Assembly (NCBI RefSeq): GCF_022761015.1
Contig: NZ_JAKWJQ010000004.1
Coordinates: 248,001 to 312,000 of the forward strand
Length of the DNA stretch: 64,000 bases
Reading direction: 5' to 3'
Source of the DNA: Humibacter sp. RRB41
GTDB taxonomy: Bacteria > Actinomycetota > Actinomycetes > Actinomycetales > Microbacteriaceae
Shown in pieces: positions 35,761 through 45,014 of this stretch. Below the pieces are notes generated by a model. The model worked only from the letters and a program-made list of their open reading frames with translations, did no database searches and was not told the origin of the DNA. A program made the translations under genes and the position numbers. How positions within the stretch are numbered: the first letter of the stretch is position 1; each line of letters begins with the position of its first letter.

Positions 35761-36801
35761 GTGACCATCATCAGCACCGCCCCGTCCGCTGCACAACCGT
35801 CGCGCTTCGAGCGCCAGGAGGTTCCGATTCGGGATGCCGGCGTCCTGAATCCCGACCGCAACCTCGCTCTTGAATTGGTGCGGGCGACCGAGGCCGCCGC
35901 TATCAGGGCGACTCCGTGGATCGGAAAGGGCCGCAAGAACGACGCCGACGGCGCGGCCGTGGATGCCATGCGCGCGTTCCTCGCGACAGTGGACTTCGAC
36001 GGCGTGGTCGTCATCGGCGAGGGGGAGAAGGACAAGGCGCCGATGCTCTTCAACGGGGAGCACGTCGGCACGGGCAGAGGGCCGGCCTGCGATATCGCGG
36101 TCGATCCGATCGACGGCACCTCGCTCACGGCTGCCGGTCGGCAGAACGCGCTGTCTGTGATCGCGGTGAGCGACCGCGGAAGCATGCTGGATGCCTCGGG
36201 CGTGTTCTACATGGACAAGATCGTGACGGGGCCAGAGGGGCATGGCGTTGTGGACATCCGACGTCCGATCGGCGAGAACCTCAGAGCGCTCGCTGCGGCG
36301 ACGGGCAAGGATGTCGGCGACCTGCGCGTCGCTGTGCTGGATCGCCCGAGGCACACCGAGCTGATCGACCAGATTCGCGCGGCGGGTGCGGGCACCAGGC
36401 TGCTGCTGGACGGGGATGTCGCCGGCGGCATCAACGCCGCGCGGCACGGCACCCGCATCGACGTGTGCGTCGGCGTCGGTGGCAGCCCGGAGGGCATCAC
36501 GACAGCGTGCGCGATCAAGGCGCTCGGCGGATTCATGCAGGCGGTCATCGCACCGCGCGACGACGAGGAGGCCGCACGCGCAGCGGATTCGGGACTCGAG
36601 TTGGGGCGGGTGTACGAGCTCGACGACCTCGTCGCGGGCGACAACACACTGTTCGTCGCGACCGGTGTGACCGACGGCGGCCTCGTGGATGGGGTGCGGC
36701 GCGACGGCCCGATCATCCACACCAGCAGCATCGTGCTGCGGTCGAAGTCGGGCACCGTGCGCCGCGTCTCGGCCGAGCACCTCGTGTCGAAGTGGTGGTG
36801 A
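35761..36801 (+). CDS. glpX: Class II fructose-1,6-bisphosphatase
   Basis: Removes the 1-phosphate of fructose 1,6-bisphosphate in gluconeogenesis. The 346 residues show the metal-binding segments DGVVVIGEGEKDKAPM and DIAVDPIDGTSLTAAG, and a GGSPEG loop near residue 240. GTG at 35761 is chosen because GGAGGG at 35748-35753 is correctly spaced. It is divergent from fbaA, so the shared region can balance the two directions of carbon flow. Confidence 0.95.
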   Translation: MTIISTAPSAAQPSRFERQEVPIRDAGVLNPDRNLALELVRATEAAAIRATPWIGKGRKNDADGAAVDAMRAFLATVDFDGVVVIGEGEKDKAPMLFNGEHVGTGRGPACDIAVDPIDGTSLTAAGRQNALSVIAVSDRGSMLDASGVFYMDKIVTGPEGHGVVDIRRPIGENLRALAAATGKDVGDLRVAVLDRPRHTELIDQIRAAGAGTRLLLDGDVAGGINAARHGTRIDVCVGVGGSPEGITTACAIKALGGFMQAVIAPRDDEEAARAADSGLELGRVYELDDLVAGDNTLFVATGVTDGGLVDGVRRDGPIIHTSSIVLRSKSGTVRRVSAEHLVSKWW

Positions 36802-36834
36802 GCGGCCTCGCCGGGCCGGCGGCGCTGCGCCGAC

Positions 36835-38190
36835 TCAGCGCCGGTGATCGCCGATCGCGATCGGCTCCATCGGCGCCTCGTCGGCTTCCGAGTCGGCGTC
36901 GAGCGCCCCGACGAGCTCGAACGCGGTGAGCTCGCGCGGCGACTCCTCGATGCCCCCGAGCGGCGGGATGACCTTGGACTCGTCGAGCGCGTTCAGCTTG
37001 CGCGCCGACGGCAGCACCTGACGCTCGAGCGACCCGACGAACTTGTTGTAGTCGTTCACCGTGCCCTTGATCGCGCGTCCGAGCTTGTCGATGTGCGAGG
37101 CGGTGGTCGCCAGGCGGGAGTAGAGCTCACGGCTGAGGTCGAACAGCAGCTTCGCATCCTGCGTCAGCACGTCTTGCTGCCAGCTGAACGCGACGGTCTT
37201 CAGCACCGACCAGAGCGTCACGGGGGAGGCGAGCGCCACGCGCTTGCCGAACGCGAACTCCATGATCGTGGGGTCGGCCTCCATCGCGGCGGACACCAGG
37301 GACTCGCTCGGAATGAACGCGATCACCATCTCGGGTGAGGCATCCAGGCCCTCCCAATACGTCTTGCTGCCCAGCGTGGTGATGTGGTCGCGCACGGCCT
37401 TCACGTGCTGCTTGAGCAGTGATTCGCGCTTGATGGCCTCCTCGCCGGAGGCGGTGGCGGGAATACGACTGGCCTCGAGGAACGCATTGAACGGCGCCTT
37501 CGCGTCGACAGCGATGTTCTTGCCGCCGGGGAGGTGCACGACCATATCGGGTCGTCCGGCGCCTGCGTCGGTGGTGATGCTCGACTGCACGTCGAAGTCG
37601 ACGCGCTCGATGAGTCCCGCAGCCTCGACGACACTACGCAGCTGTGTCTCGCCCCAGACGCCGCGCGTGCTGTTGGAACGCAACGCGGATGCCAGCGATT
37701 CCGCCGTTCCGCGCAGTCGCTCCTCCGACTCGGTGGCCGACTTGAGCTGCTGCGTGAGCTCGCCGTGCTGCCTGCTGCGCTGCTCCTCGAGCTGCGCGAC
37801 CTTCTGCTGCATGCCGGTGAGCGACTCCCTCACGGGTGCGAGAGCCTGCAGCACCTTGCTCTCCGCCTGCTCGCGCTCGCGCTGCGCCGCGATCTCGGCG
37901 CGCTGTCGGTCGGCGAGTTCCTCGAATTGCTGCTGCTGTCGCTCGATGCGTTCGCGAAGACCCTGCGAGGTGGCCGACACCGCGGCGAGCTGCTCGCGAA
38001 GGGATGCCTGCGCCGACTGCTCCTGCGCCCTGACCTCGGCCAGTTCGATCGCGTGCTCTGCCGCTATCACGGCCGGATCGACGCCGGGCTCCACGGTCTC
38101 GGTGGTGCGGCGGCGCGCCAGGGTGAGACCGCCGAGCACGCCGGCGATGGCGCCGACGACGAGACCGATGATGAGCAGCAGAACGTCCAT
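36835..38190 (-). CDS. rmuC: DNA recombination protein RmuC
   Basis: A 451-residue protein with one N-terminal membrane helix (residues 3-25) and a long Gln/Glu-rich coiled coil (about 45-170, with IERQQQQFEELADRQRAEIA). The RmuC nuclease-like domain follows from about 175 (TRGVWGETQLRSVVEAAGL, then VDAKAPFNAFLEA). RmuC limits inversions at short inverted repeats and belongs to the PD-(D/E)XK fold group. It is convergent with glpX and 111 bases downstream of the exonuclease gene. Confidence 0.95.
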   Translation of the reverse strand: MDVLLLIIGLVVGAIAGVLGGLTLARRRTTETVEPGVDPAVIAAEHAIELAEVRAQEQSAQASLREQLAAVSATSQGLRERIERQQQQFEELADRQRAEIAAQREREQAESKVLQALAPVRESLTGMQQKVAQLEEQRSRQHGELTQQLKSATESEERLRGTAESLASALRSNSTRGVWGETQLRSVVEAAGLIERVDFDVQSSITTDAGAGRPDMVVHLPGGKNIAVDAKAPFNAFLEASRIPATASGEEAIKRESLLKQHVKAVRDHITTLGSKTYWEGLDASPEMVIAFIPSESLVSAAMEADPTIMEFAFGKRVALASPVTLWSVLKTVAFSWQQDVLTQDAKLLFDLSRELYSRLATTASHIDKLGRAIKGTVNDYNKFVGSLERQVLPSARKLNALDESKVIPPLGGIEESPRELTAFELVGALDADSEADEAPMEPIAIGDHRR

Positions 38191-38301
38191 GGCTTCATGG
38201 TCGCAGTGGCCGCCGACATCCGGTGCATGCCCCGCCAGCGCAGCGCGACACCGTCGGCGTCGGATTCGCCAGACCGAGAGCCGGTGACGTCGGGCGTGAA
38301 C

Positions 38302-38895
38302 TCAGGCAGCCTGGGCCACGTCGCCGATGTGCCCGACGCGCACCGGCACGGCCGCGGCGAGCTCGGCGATGGAGCCGGCGCCGTGCCGCTTCGCGGCGTG
38401 CACGATGATGGCGGCGCAGGCCTCGGCATCCGCCAGCGCCTCGTGATGGTTGAATCCCTCGAAGCCTGCGGCCATCGCGGCGACGGGCAGTCGGTACGAG
38501 TCGAGCGTGTACGTCTTGCGCGCCACCTGAAGGCTGCACAGGTAGTCGTACGACGGGCAGCGGATGCCGGTGGCCGCGCACGCCCCGCGGATCACGCCCA
38601 TGTCGAAGCCGGCGTTGTGAGCCACCAGTGCGTCTTCGCCGGCGAACGCCATCAGGTCATCGAGCTGCTCGACCCAGCCGGCGGCATGAGTCACGTCACT
38701 CGCGTGGATGCCATGGATTCGGATATTCCATTCCAGGAATGCGTCGTGCCCGTACGGCGGCCTGATCAGCCAGCCCGCCGTGTCGATCACGCGACCGGCT
38801 CGCACCTTCACCAGTCCCACGGAGCACGCGGACGCGCTACTGGAGTTCGCGGTTTCGAAGTCGATGGCAGTGAAGTCCAGTGGCACGGAATTCAT
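38302..38895 (-). CDS. DEDDh 3'-5' exonuclease (DNA polymerase III epsilon-like)
   Basis: A 197-residue exonuclease. The first catalytic motif is FTAIDFETANSS (Asp-Glu near residues 11-13), the second is VAHNAGFDMGVI, and the third is HHEALADAEACA with the DEDDh His. The C-terminal tail lacks a BRCT domain. The ATG at 38895 has GGGAG upstream. It is a stand-alone proofreading-type nuclease, of DnaQ fold, divergent from a methyltransferase gene and upstream of rmuC on the same strand. Confidence 0.92.
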   Translation of the reverse strand: MNSVPLDFTAIDFETANSSSASACSVGLVKVRAGRVIDTAGWLIRPPYGHDAFLEWNIRIHGIHASDVTHAAGWVEQLDDLMAFAGEDALVAHNAGFDMGVIRGACAATGIRCPSYDYLCSLQVARKTYTLDSYRLPVAAMAAGFEGFNHHEALADAEACAAIIVHAAKRHGAGSIAELAAAVPVRVGHIGDVAQAA

Positions 38896-38962
38896 GCTGG
38901 CACGCGCTCCCGACGCCACGTCGAGGCGACTCGGCGTGGCACGAGTTCGGCGGTCGGCGGCC

Positions 38963-38977
38963 TAACGTTGAGGCATG
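38963..38977 (+). promoter_or_regulatory. Leaderless promoter of the methyltransferase gene
   Basis: TAACGT at 38963-38968 ends six bases before the ATG at 38975, the same layout as at uppS. Confidence 0.55.
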
Positions 38978-39721
38978 CAGTCGCGCAACCAGAAACTCGA
39001 GCACGCACTCTCGTTCGGCGGTGTCGCCGACGTGTACGAGGCATCCCGACCCGGGTACCCGGCGGAGGCCGTCGCCTGGCTGGTGCGCGAGGACGAAGCT
39101 CACGTCGTCGACGTCGGCGCTGGAACGGGCAAGCTGACGCGAGCACTGGCATCCGCGGGCCATGAGGTGGTCGCCGTCGACCCCTCGCCGGACATGCTCG
39201 AGGTGCTCCGTAAGACGGTGCAGGGGGTCGAGACGCTGGTCGGCACGGGGGAGCGGATGCCGTTGCCCGACGAGTCGGCCGACGCCGTCACCTTCGCACA
39301 GGCCTGGCACTGGGTCGAGGCGTCGAAGGCGTCGGAGGAGGTCGGTCGCGTGCTCAAGCCGGGTGGCCACCTCGGACTGATCTGGAACTCCAGGGACGAC
39401 CGGGTCGATTGGGTGAGCGAGCTCAGCGTCGCGATGCACGCAGACGGCGATCAATACACCGATGGCATGGACGACCCACACGTTCACGCGCCCTTCGGCG
39501 AGCCCGAACGCACCCAGTTCGAATGGTCTCAGCCGTATACGCGCGAAGGGATGCTCGACCTCGTCAGGTCACGCAGCTACTACGCGGTGATGACGCCCGA
39601 ACAGCAGCGAGAGACGCTCGACCGCGTGCGCAGACTGCTCGACACGCATGAGAAGACGGCCGGCTCGGAGACCATCGCACTGCCCTATGTGACGATGGCG
39701 TTCCGCTACACCAGGCCCTGA
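38975..39721 (+). CDS. Class I SAM-dependent methyltransferase
   Basis: A 248-residue methyltransferase of the UbiE/Methyltransf_11 type. The SAM-binding motif I is VVDVGAGTGKLTRAL near residue 43. Post-motif residues VAVDPSPDML and the FAQAWHWVEA segment follow. The substrate is unknown. It is divergent from the exonuclease gene and appears leaderless. Confidence 0.88.
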   Translation: MQSRNQKLEHALSFGGVADVYEASRPGYPAEAVAWLVREDEAHVVDVGAGTGKLTRALASAGHEVVAVDPSPDMLEVLRKTVQGVETLVGTGERMPLPDESADAVTFAQAWHWVEASKASEEVGRVLKPGGHLGLIWNSRDDRVDWVSELSVAMHADGDQYTDGMDDPHVHAPFGEPERTQFEWSQPYTREGMLDLVRSRSYYAVMTPEQQRETLDRVRRLLDTHEKTAGSETIALPYVTMAFRYTRP

Positions 39722-39800
39722 CCGCAGTCTCGACACCCTCGGTGCGGACGGCGTCGACCCTGTGCGGGATGCTCAGTCGAGCGGGTCGCGAAATGTGGTC

Positions 39801-39829
39801 TTGCTCAATCGTAAAACGCGATATATCGT
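39801..39829 (+). promoter_or_regulatory. Promoter with palindromic operator upstream of the ABC exporter
   Basis: TTGCTC (39801-39806) and TATCGT (39824-39829) are spaced 17 bases apart. The -10 overlaps the perfect palindrome CGATATATCG (39819-39828), which is flanked by the near repeats CGTAAAACG and CGTGAAACG. A PadR- or TetR-type repressor site is likely, but no regulator gene is adjacent. Confidence 0.6.
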
Positions 39830-39912
39830 GAAACGGCCGAGGCGCTCATCCGTGCCAACGACGATGTCGGTGGTGGACGCAAGGATGACCGTCGTCGCTC
39901 TGTGCTTCAGGC

Positions 39913-39944
39913 TCAAGGCACCCACATTCAAGGCACCCCACACT
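39913..39944 (+). repeat. Short tandem direct repeat in the exporter leader
   Basis: TCAAGGCACCC occurs at 39913-39923 and 39928-39938 with a 15-base period, just before the ribosome binding site GGAG (39950-39953). The 239-base gap 39722-39960 contains this, the promoter/operator, and no recognisable gene. Confidence 0.5.
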
Positions 39945-39960
39945 CAAACGGAGTATTCCC

Positions 39961-41694
39961 GTGCTGTTCAAACTGCTCGTCCGCTATCTCAAGCCCTACG
40001 GCTGGTTACTTGCCGGAGTCCTCGTCTTCCAATTCGCGTCGGCGCTGGCAAGTCTGTTCCTGCCCAGCCTCAACGCCGACATCATCGACAACGGCGTCTC
40101 CAAGGGTGACACCGACTACATCTGGCACACCGGCACGATCATGCTGATCATCTCGTTCGGCCAGATCGTCGCCTCTATCATCGCCACCTTCTTCGCGGCC
40201 AGGGCCGCGATGCAACTGGGCCGCGACATCCGAGATGACGTGTTCGAGCGCGTCTCCGGCTTCTCGGAACGCGAAGTGACCTCGTTCGGCGCCGGCTCCT
40301 TGATCACCCGCAACACGAACGACGTGCAGCAGGTGCAGATGCTCACCATGATGGCTGCGACGTTCCTCGTCTCGGCTCCGCTCCTGGCCATCGGGGGCAT
40401 CATCCTCGCCGTGCGCCAGAGCGTCAGCCTGTCCTGGCTGATCGCCGTCGCCGTCCCCGCCCTGCTCATCGTGGCCGCCCTCATCATCGGTCGCATGGTG
40501 CCGCTCTTCCGCAGCTACCAGGAGCGCCTCGACGGGGTGAACCGGGTGATGCGCGAGCAGCTCACAGGCATCCGCGTCATCCGCGCATTCGTGCGCGAGC
40601 CGATCGAGGAGGAGCGGTTCCGCGACGCGAACACCGGCATCATGGTGGTGGGAAGGCGAGTGGGCTCGCTCTTCGTTCTGCTCTTCCCGATCGTCATGCT
40701 CATCCTCAACGTGACGGTGATCGGAGTCATCTGGTTCGGCGGCATGAAGGTCGATTCAGGAGACGTGCAGATCGGCACGCTGTTCGCCTTCATGCAGTAC
40801 GTGATGATCATCCTTTCCGGCGTGTTGATGGCCAGCTTCATGACGATGATGATCCCGAGGGCCGCCGTGTCGGCCGACCGCATCGGCGAGGTGCTCGCCG
40901 CCGACGCGTCGTTGAAGCGCGCCGACCGGCCGGTGACACAGTTCCCGTCGGAGGGCGCCGTCGAGTTCGTGGAAGCGACCTTCAGCTATCCAGGAGCAGA
41001 GCATCCTGTGCTCTCCGGCATCAGCTTCTCGGCGGCCAAGGGCGAGACCGTCGCGATCGTCGGCTCGACAGGCGCGGGCAAGACGACCCTAGTCTCGCTC
41101 ATTCCTCGCTTGTTCGACGTCACAGGCGGTTCGGTGATGGTCGGCGGCGTCGACGTGCGCGACGCCGACCTCGACGCGCTCTGGCGCACGATCGGACTGG
41201 TGCCGCAGCGGCCGTTCCTGTTCACGGGCACCGTGGCATCCAACCTGCGGTTCGGACGCGAAGAGTCCACAGACGCCGAGCTGTGGCATGCACTCGAGAT
41301 CGCGCAGGGCAGCGACTTCGTCGCCCAGATGGAGGGCGGCCTCGATGCCCGCATCTCGCAGGGCGGCACGAACGTCTCCGGTGGACAGCGCCAGCGTCTT
41401 GCGATCGCCAGGGCGATCGTGCACAACCCGCAGATCCTCGTCTTCGACGACTCGTTCTCGGCTCTCGACCTGTCGACGGATGCCCGGCTGCGGCAAGCGC
41501 TCTGGCGCGAGCTCCCCGAGGTGACCAAGATCGTCGTCGCCCAGCGCGTCTCGACCATCACCGACGCCGACCGCATCGTCGTGCTCGACGACGGCAAGGT
41601 GGTGGGGCTCGGCACGCACGATCAGCTGCTGGAGACGAACGACACCTACCGCGAGATCGTGGAATCCCAGCTCGGAGTGGAGGCGGGCCGATGA
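39961..41694 (+). CDS. ABC exporter half-transporter A (degenerate ATP site)
   Basis: A 577-residue permease-ATPase fusion of the type IV (MDR-like) exporters. Six membrane helices occupy about residues 10-310. The ATPase domain has Walker A GSTGAGKTT near residue 365 and an intact signature NVSGGQRQR. The Walker B sequence is ILVFDDSFSALD, so the catalytic Glu is replaced by Asp, which is typical of the degenerate subunit of heterodimers. GGAG at 39950-39953 supports the GTG start. Its stop overlaps the start of the partner gene. Confidence 0.93.
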   Translation: MLFKLLVRYLKPYGWLLAGVLVFQFASALASLFLPSLNADIIDNGVSKGDTDYIWHTGTIMLIISFGQIVASIIATFFAARAAMQLGRDIRDDVFERVSGFSEREVTSFGAGSLITRNTNDVQQVQMLTMMAATFLVSAPLLAIGGIILAVRQSVSLSWLIAVAVPALLIVAALIIGRMVPLFRSYQERLDGVNRVMREQLTGIRVIRAFVREPIEEERFRDANTGIMVVGRRVGSLFVLLFPIVMLILNVTVIGVIWFGGMKVDSGDVQIGTLFAFMQYVMIILSGVLMASFMTMMIPRAAVSADRIGEVLAADASLKRADRPVTQFPSEGAVEFVEATFSYPGAEHPVLSGISFSAAKGETVAIVGSTGAGKTTLVSLIPRLFDVTGGSVMVGGVDVRDADLDALWRTIGLVPQRPFLFTGTVASNLRFGREESTDAELWHALEIAQGSDFVAQMEGGLDARISQGGTNVSGGQRQRLAIARAIVHNPQILVFDDSFSALDLSTDARLRQALWRELPEVTKIVVAQRVSTITDADRIVVLDDGKVVGLGTHDQLLETNDTYREIVESQLGVEAGR

Positions 41695-43838
41695 GCGCCG
41701 AGAAAACGAACGCAGAAAAGACCGGCGCCGCGAAGACGCGCAGGAAGAGGAACGGCGCAGCGAACGGCACGACGGCCGAGCTGAGCGCCGAGGAGAAGCT
41801 CGAACTCGAGCTCGCCGAGCAGGCCAGGCTTTCCGCCGACGACTGGAGCGGAGGCGTCGCTCCCGGCAAAGCCGCGAACTTCGGGCCGTCGTTCCGCCGG
41901 CTGATCGGACTGCTGAAGCCGAACGCGCTGGCGTTCGTGTTCGTGTCGATCCTCGGCGCCATCGGCGTCGTGCTCACGGTGCTCGCGCCCAAAGTGCTCG
42001 GCCAGGCCACGAACGTCCTGTTCGAGGGCGTCGTGTCGAAGCAGCTGCCGGCCGGCACCACGAAGCAGCAGGTGATCGACCAGCTGAACCAGTCCGGTCA
42101 GCACGATCTGGCGAACATCATCGGGGCGTTCCAGAACCTTGTGCCGGGCGCGGGCGTCGACTTCGTGGCGCTCAGCCAGATTCTCATGATCGTGCTGGCG
42201 CTGTACGTGGCGTCGTCGGTGCTGACATGGCTGCAGGGCTACGTCATCAACATCATCATGGTGCGCACCATGTGGCGCCTGCGAGAGCAGGTCGAGGCCA
42301 AGATCAACCGGCTTCCGCTCAGCTACTTCGACCGGGTGCAGCGCGGAGAGCTCATCTCCCGCGTGACCAACGACATCGACAACATCACGCAGATGATGCA
42401 GCAGTCGCTGTCGCAGGCACTCGTGAGCGTGCTCACGGTGGTCGGCGTTCTCATCATGATGTTCTCGATCTCGTGGCAGCTCTCGCTGGTCGCGCTCGTT
42501 ACGCTGCCGCTGATGGGCATCATCTTCGGCGTGATCGGGCCGCGCTCGCAGAAGGCGTTCGGCATCCAGTGGCGCAAGGTCGGCCGCCTGAACGCGCGCG
42601 TCGAGGAGTCGTTCTCTGGGCACGCACTCGTGAAGGTGTTCGGTCGGGAGAAGAGCTCGCGCGACGCGTTCCGCGAGGAGAATCAGGAGCTCTACCGGGC
42701 ATCCTTCAAGGCGCAGTTCCTGTCGAACACGATGATGCCGGCCATGATGTTCGTCGGAAATCTCAGCTACGTCGGGATCGCGGTGCTCGGCGGGCTGATG
42801 GTGGCGAGTGGACAACTGCGACTCGGTGACGTGCAGGCGTTCATCCAGTACTCGCAGCAGTTCACCCAGCCGCTCTCCGAGCTCGGTGGCATGGCCGCCG
42901 TTGTGCAGTCGGGCACGGCGTCAGCCGAGCGGGTGTTCGAGCTGCTGGATCAGTCCGAGCAGGAGCCGGATGCGGTCGATGCACCGGCCCCGGTGCAGGG
43001 CGACGGGACCATCGAGTTCGACCACGTGTCGTTCTCGTACTCCAAGGAGCGGCCGCTCATCACCGACCTCTCCTTCAGTGTCGAGCCCGGGCAGACCGTC
43101 GCGATCGTCGGACCGACGGGCGCAGGCAAAACGACCCTCGTCAACCTGATCATGCGGTTCTACGAGCTCGACGGCGGGCGCATCCTGCTGAACGGGCAGA
43201 ACATCGCCGATCTCACCAGGCGCGACGTTCGGGCCAAGACGGGCATGGTCCTGCAGGACCCGTGGCTCTTCGCCGGAACCATTCGTGACAACATCCGATA
43301 CGGCAACGCGGACGCCTCCGACGAACAGCTCCTCGAGGCGGCGAAGGCCACGTACGTCGACCGGTTCGTGCACTCGCTGCCCGACGGCTACGACACCGTG
43401 CTCGACGAGGACGCCTCGAACATCTCGGCGGGCGAGAAACAGCTGATCACGATCGCGCGAGCGTTCGTCGCCCGGCCGTCGGTGCTCATTCTCGATGAGG
43501 CGACCAGCTCCGTCGACACACGCACCGAGCTGCTCCTCCAGCACGCCATGGCCGCGCTGCGTGAGGGACGCACGTCGTTCGTCATCGCTCACCGGCTCTC
43601 GACCATTCGCGACGCGCACCTGATCCTCGTGATGGAGCACGGCGACATCGTCGAGAAGGGCACGCACCCCGAGCTCATCGCGGCGAAGGGCGCGTACTAC
43701 CGGCTGTACAACGCGCAGTTCGAGCAGGCTGCGACGGACCTCGACGAGGAGTTCGCCGCGGTGCAGGGCGACGAACTCGCCAAAGAGGCCGAAGAGATCG
43801 CCGAGCGCGACGAGCCCGATCCCGCTGTCATCGACTGA
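41691..43838 (+). CDS. ABC exporter half-transporter B (catalytic ATP site)
   Basis: A 715-residue partner of the preceding gene product. About 80 N-terminal residues are Lys/Ala/Glu-rich and probably cytoplasmic. Six membrane helices follow with a long first external loop. The ATPase domain has Walker A GPTGAGKTT and Walker B VLILDEATSSVD with an intact catalytic Glu, but its signature is NISAGEKQ instead of SGGQ. Combining this Walker B with the partner signature gives one active site. The C-terminal tail is acidic. Drug or lipid export is the family role. Confidence 0.93.
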   Translation: MSAEKTNAEKTGAAKTRRKRNGAANGTTAELSAEEKLELELAEQARLSADDWSGGVAPGKAANFGPSFRRLIGLLKPNALAFVFVSILGAIGVVLTVLAPKVLGQATNVLFEGVVSKQLPAGTTKQQVIDQLNQSGQHDLANIIGAFQNLVPGAGVDFVALSQILMIVLALYVASSVLTWLQGYVINIIMVRTMWRLREQVEAKINRLPLSYFDRVQRGELISRVTNDIDNITQMMQQSLSQALVSVLTVVGVLIMMFSISWQLSLVALVTLPLMGIIFGVIGPRSQKAFGIQWRKVGRLNARVEESFSGHALVKVFGREKSSRDAFREENQELYRASFKAQFLSNTMMPAMMFVGNLSYVGIAVLGGLMVASGQLRLGDVQAFIQYSQQFTQPLSELGGMAAVVQSGTASAERVFELLDQSEQEPDAVDAPAPVQGDGTIEFDHVSFSYSKERPLITDLSFSVEPGQTVAIVGPTGAGKTTLVNLIMRFYELDGGRILLNGQNIADLTRRDVRAKTGMVLQDPWLFAGTIRDNIRYGNADASDEQLLEAAKATYVDRFVHSLPDGYDTVLDEDASNISAGEKQLITIARAFVARPSVLILDEATSSVDTRTELLLQHAMAALREGRTSFVIAHRLSTIRDAHLILVMEHGDIVEKGTHPELIAAKGAYYRLYNAQFEQAATDLDEEFAAVQGDELAKEAEEIAERDEPDPAVID

Positions 43839-43874
43839 CGTCGACGGGGCGCGGAGTCTGGTCCGACCCCTTCC

Positions 43875-43914
43875 GTATCCGGCGGCGCCGGGACCTCCCG
43901 TCGCCGCCGGATAC
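43875..43914. terminator. Large hairpin after the ABC operon, overlapping the ychF -10
   Basis: GTATCCGGCGGCG (43875-43887) pairs perfectly with CGCCGCCGGATAC (43902-43914), and the loop adds a CGGG/CCCG stem. There is no T-run. The 3' arm runs into TACGAT (43912-43917), the presumed -10 of ychF, so termination and promoter use may compete. Confidence 0.5.
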
Positions 43915-43925
43915 GATGGGTGCCC

Positions 43926-44999
43926 GTGGCTCTCACTATCGGCATCGTCGGCCTGCCCAACGTCGGCAAGTCCACCCTCTTCAACGCTCTGACCAAGAAT
44001 CAGGTGCTCGCGGCGAACTATCCGTTCGCCACCATCGAGCCCAACGTCGGCGTGGTGAACCTGCCCGATCCGAGGCTGACGACGCTCTCCGACCTCTTCC
44101 ATTCGGAGCGCATCGTGCCGGCCACGGTGAGCTTCGTCGACATCGCCGGCATCGTCCGTGGCGCCTCGACCGGCGAGGGGCTCGGCAACCAGTTCCTCGC
44201 GAACATCCGTGAAGCGGATGCCATCGCGCAGGTCGTGCGCGGATTCGCCGACTCCGACGTCGTGCACGTCGAAGGCGAGGTCAACCCGGCGAACGACCTG
44301 GAGACGATCGGCGCGGAGCTCATGCTCGCCGACCTTCAGACGCTCGAGAAGGCGATCACGCGCTACGAGAAGGAGGTGCGCGGTCGCAAGCTCGACGGCG
44401 CCGTGCTCGAGGCCGCCGTCGCCGCGAAGGACTCGCTGGAGCGGGGCGTGCTGCTGTCGGCATCCGGCCTCGAACTGGAGTCCATCGATGAGCTCGGACT
44501 GCTCACCTCGAAGCCGTTCATCTTCGTGTTCAACGTTGACGAGGCCGTGTTGACGGATGCCTCGCGCAAGGCCGAACTCGCCGCTCTCGTCGCGCCCGCC
44601 CAGGCCGTGTTCCTCGACGCGAAGATCGAGTCGGAGTTGATCGACCTCGACCCGGAGGATGCCGCGGAGCTGCTCGCATCAACCGGCCAAGACGAGAGCG
44701 GACTCGACCAGCTCGCCCGCATCGGCTTCGACACGCTCGGTCTGCAGACCTTCCTCACCGCAGGTCCGAAGGAGTCCCGTGCCTGGACGATCCACAAGGG
44801 GTGGAAGGCGCCGCAGGCGGCCGGTGTGATCCACACCGACTTCGAGAAGGGCTTCATCAAGGCCGAGGTCATCTCGTTCGAGGATCTCGTCGAGCTCGGC
44901 TCCGTGCACGAGGCGCGCGCGAAGGGCAAGGCGCGGCTCGAGGGCAAGGACTACGTCATGCGAGACGGCGACGTGGTGGAATTCAGGTTCAACGTTTAG
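43926..44999 (+). CDS. ychF: Redox-regulated ATPase YchF (Obg-like)
   Basis: A 357-residue ribosome-associated P-loop ATPase of the Obg family. The family N-terminus ALTIGIVGLPNVGKSTLFNAL, the DIAGIVRGASTGEGLGNQFL segment and a C-terminal TGS domain (KAPQAAGVIHTDFEKGFIKA) are present. GTG at 43926 is chosen because the family begins at this residue; an upstream GTG at 43920 would add two residues. A TACGAT hexamer ends eight bases before the start. Confidence 0.96.
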   Translation: MALTIGIVGLPNVGKSTLFNALTKNQVLAANYPFATIEPNVGVVNLPDPRLTTLSDLFHSERIVPATVSFVDIAGIVRGASTGEGLGNQFLANIREADAIAQVVRGFADSDVVHVEGEVNPANDLETIGAELMLADLQTLEKAITRYEKEVRGRKLDGAVLEAAVAAKDSLERGVLLSASGLELESIDELGLLTSKPFIFVFNVDEAVLTDASRKAELAALVAPAQAVFLDAKIESELIDLDPEDAAELLASTGQDESGLDQLARIGFDTLGLQTFLTAGPKESRAWTIHKGWKAPQAAGVIHTDFEKGFIKAEVISFEDLVELGSVHEARAKGKARLEGKDYVMRDGDVVEFRFNV

Positions 45000-45014
45000 T
45001 CGACCCTCACGTCG

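Noticed and set aside
39762-40109. Open frame of 115 codons before the ABC exporter
   Set aside because: It runs across the promoter/operator and into the exporter gene in another frame; no ribosome binding site and no family match.
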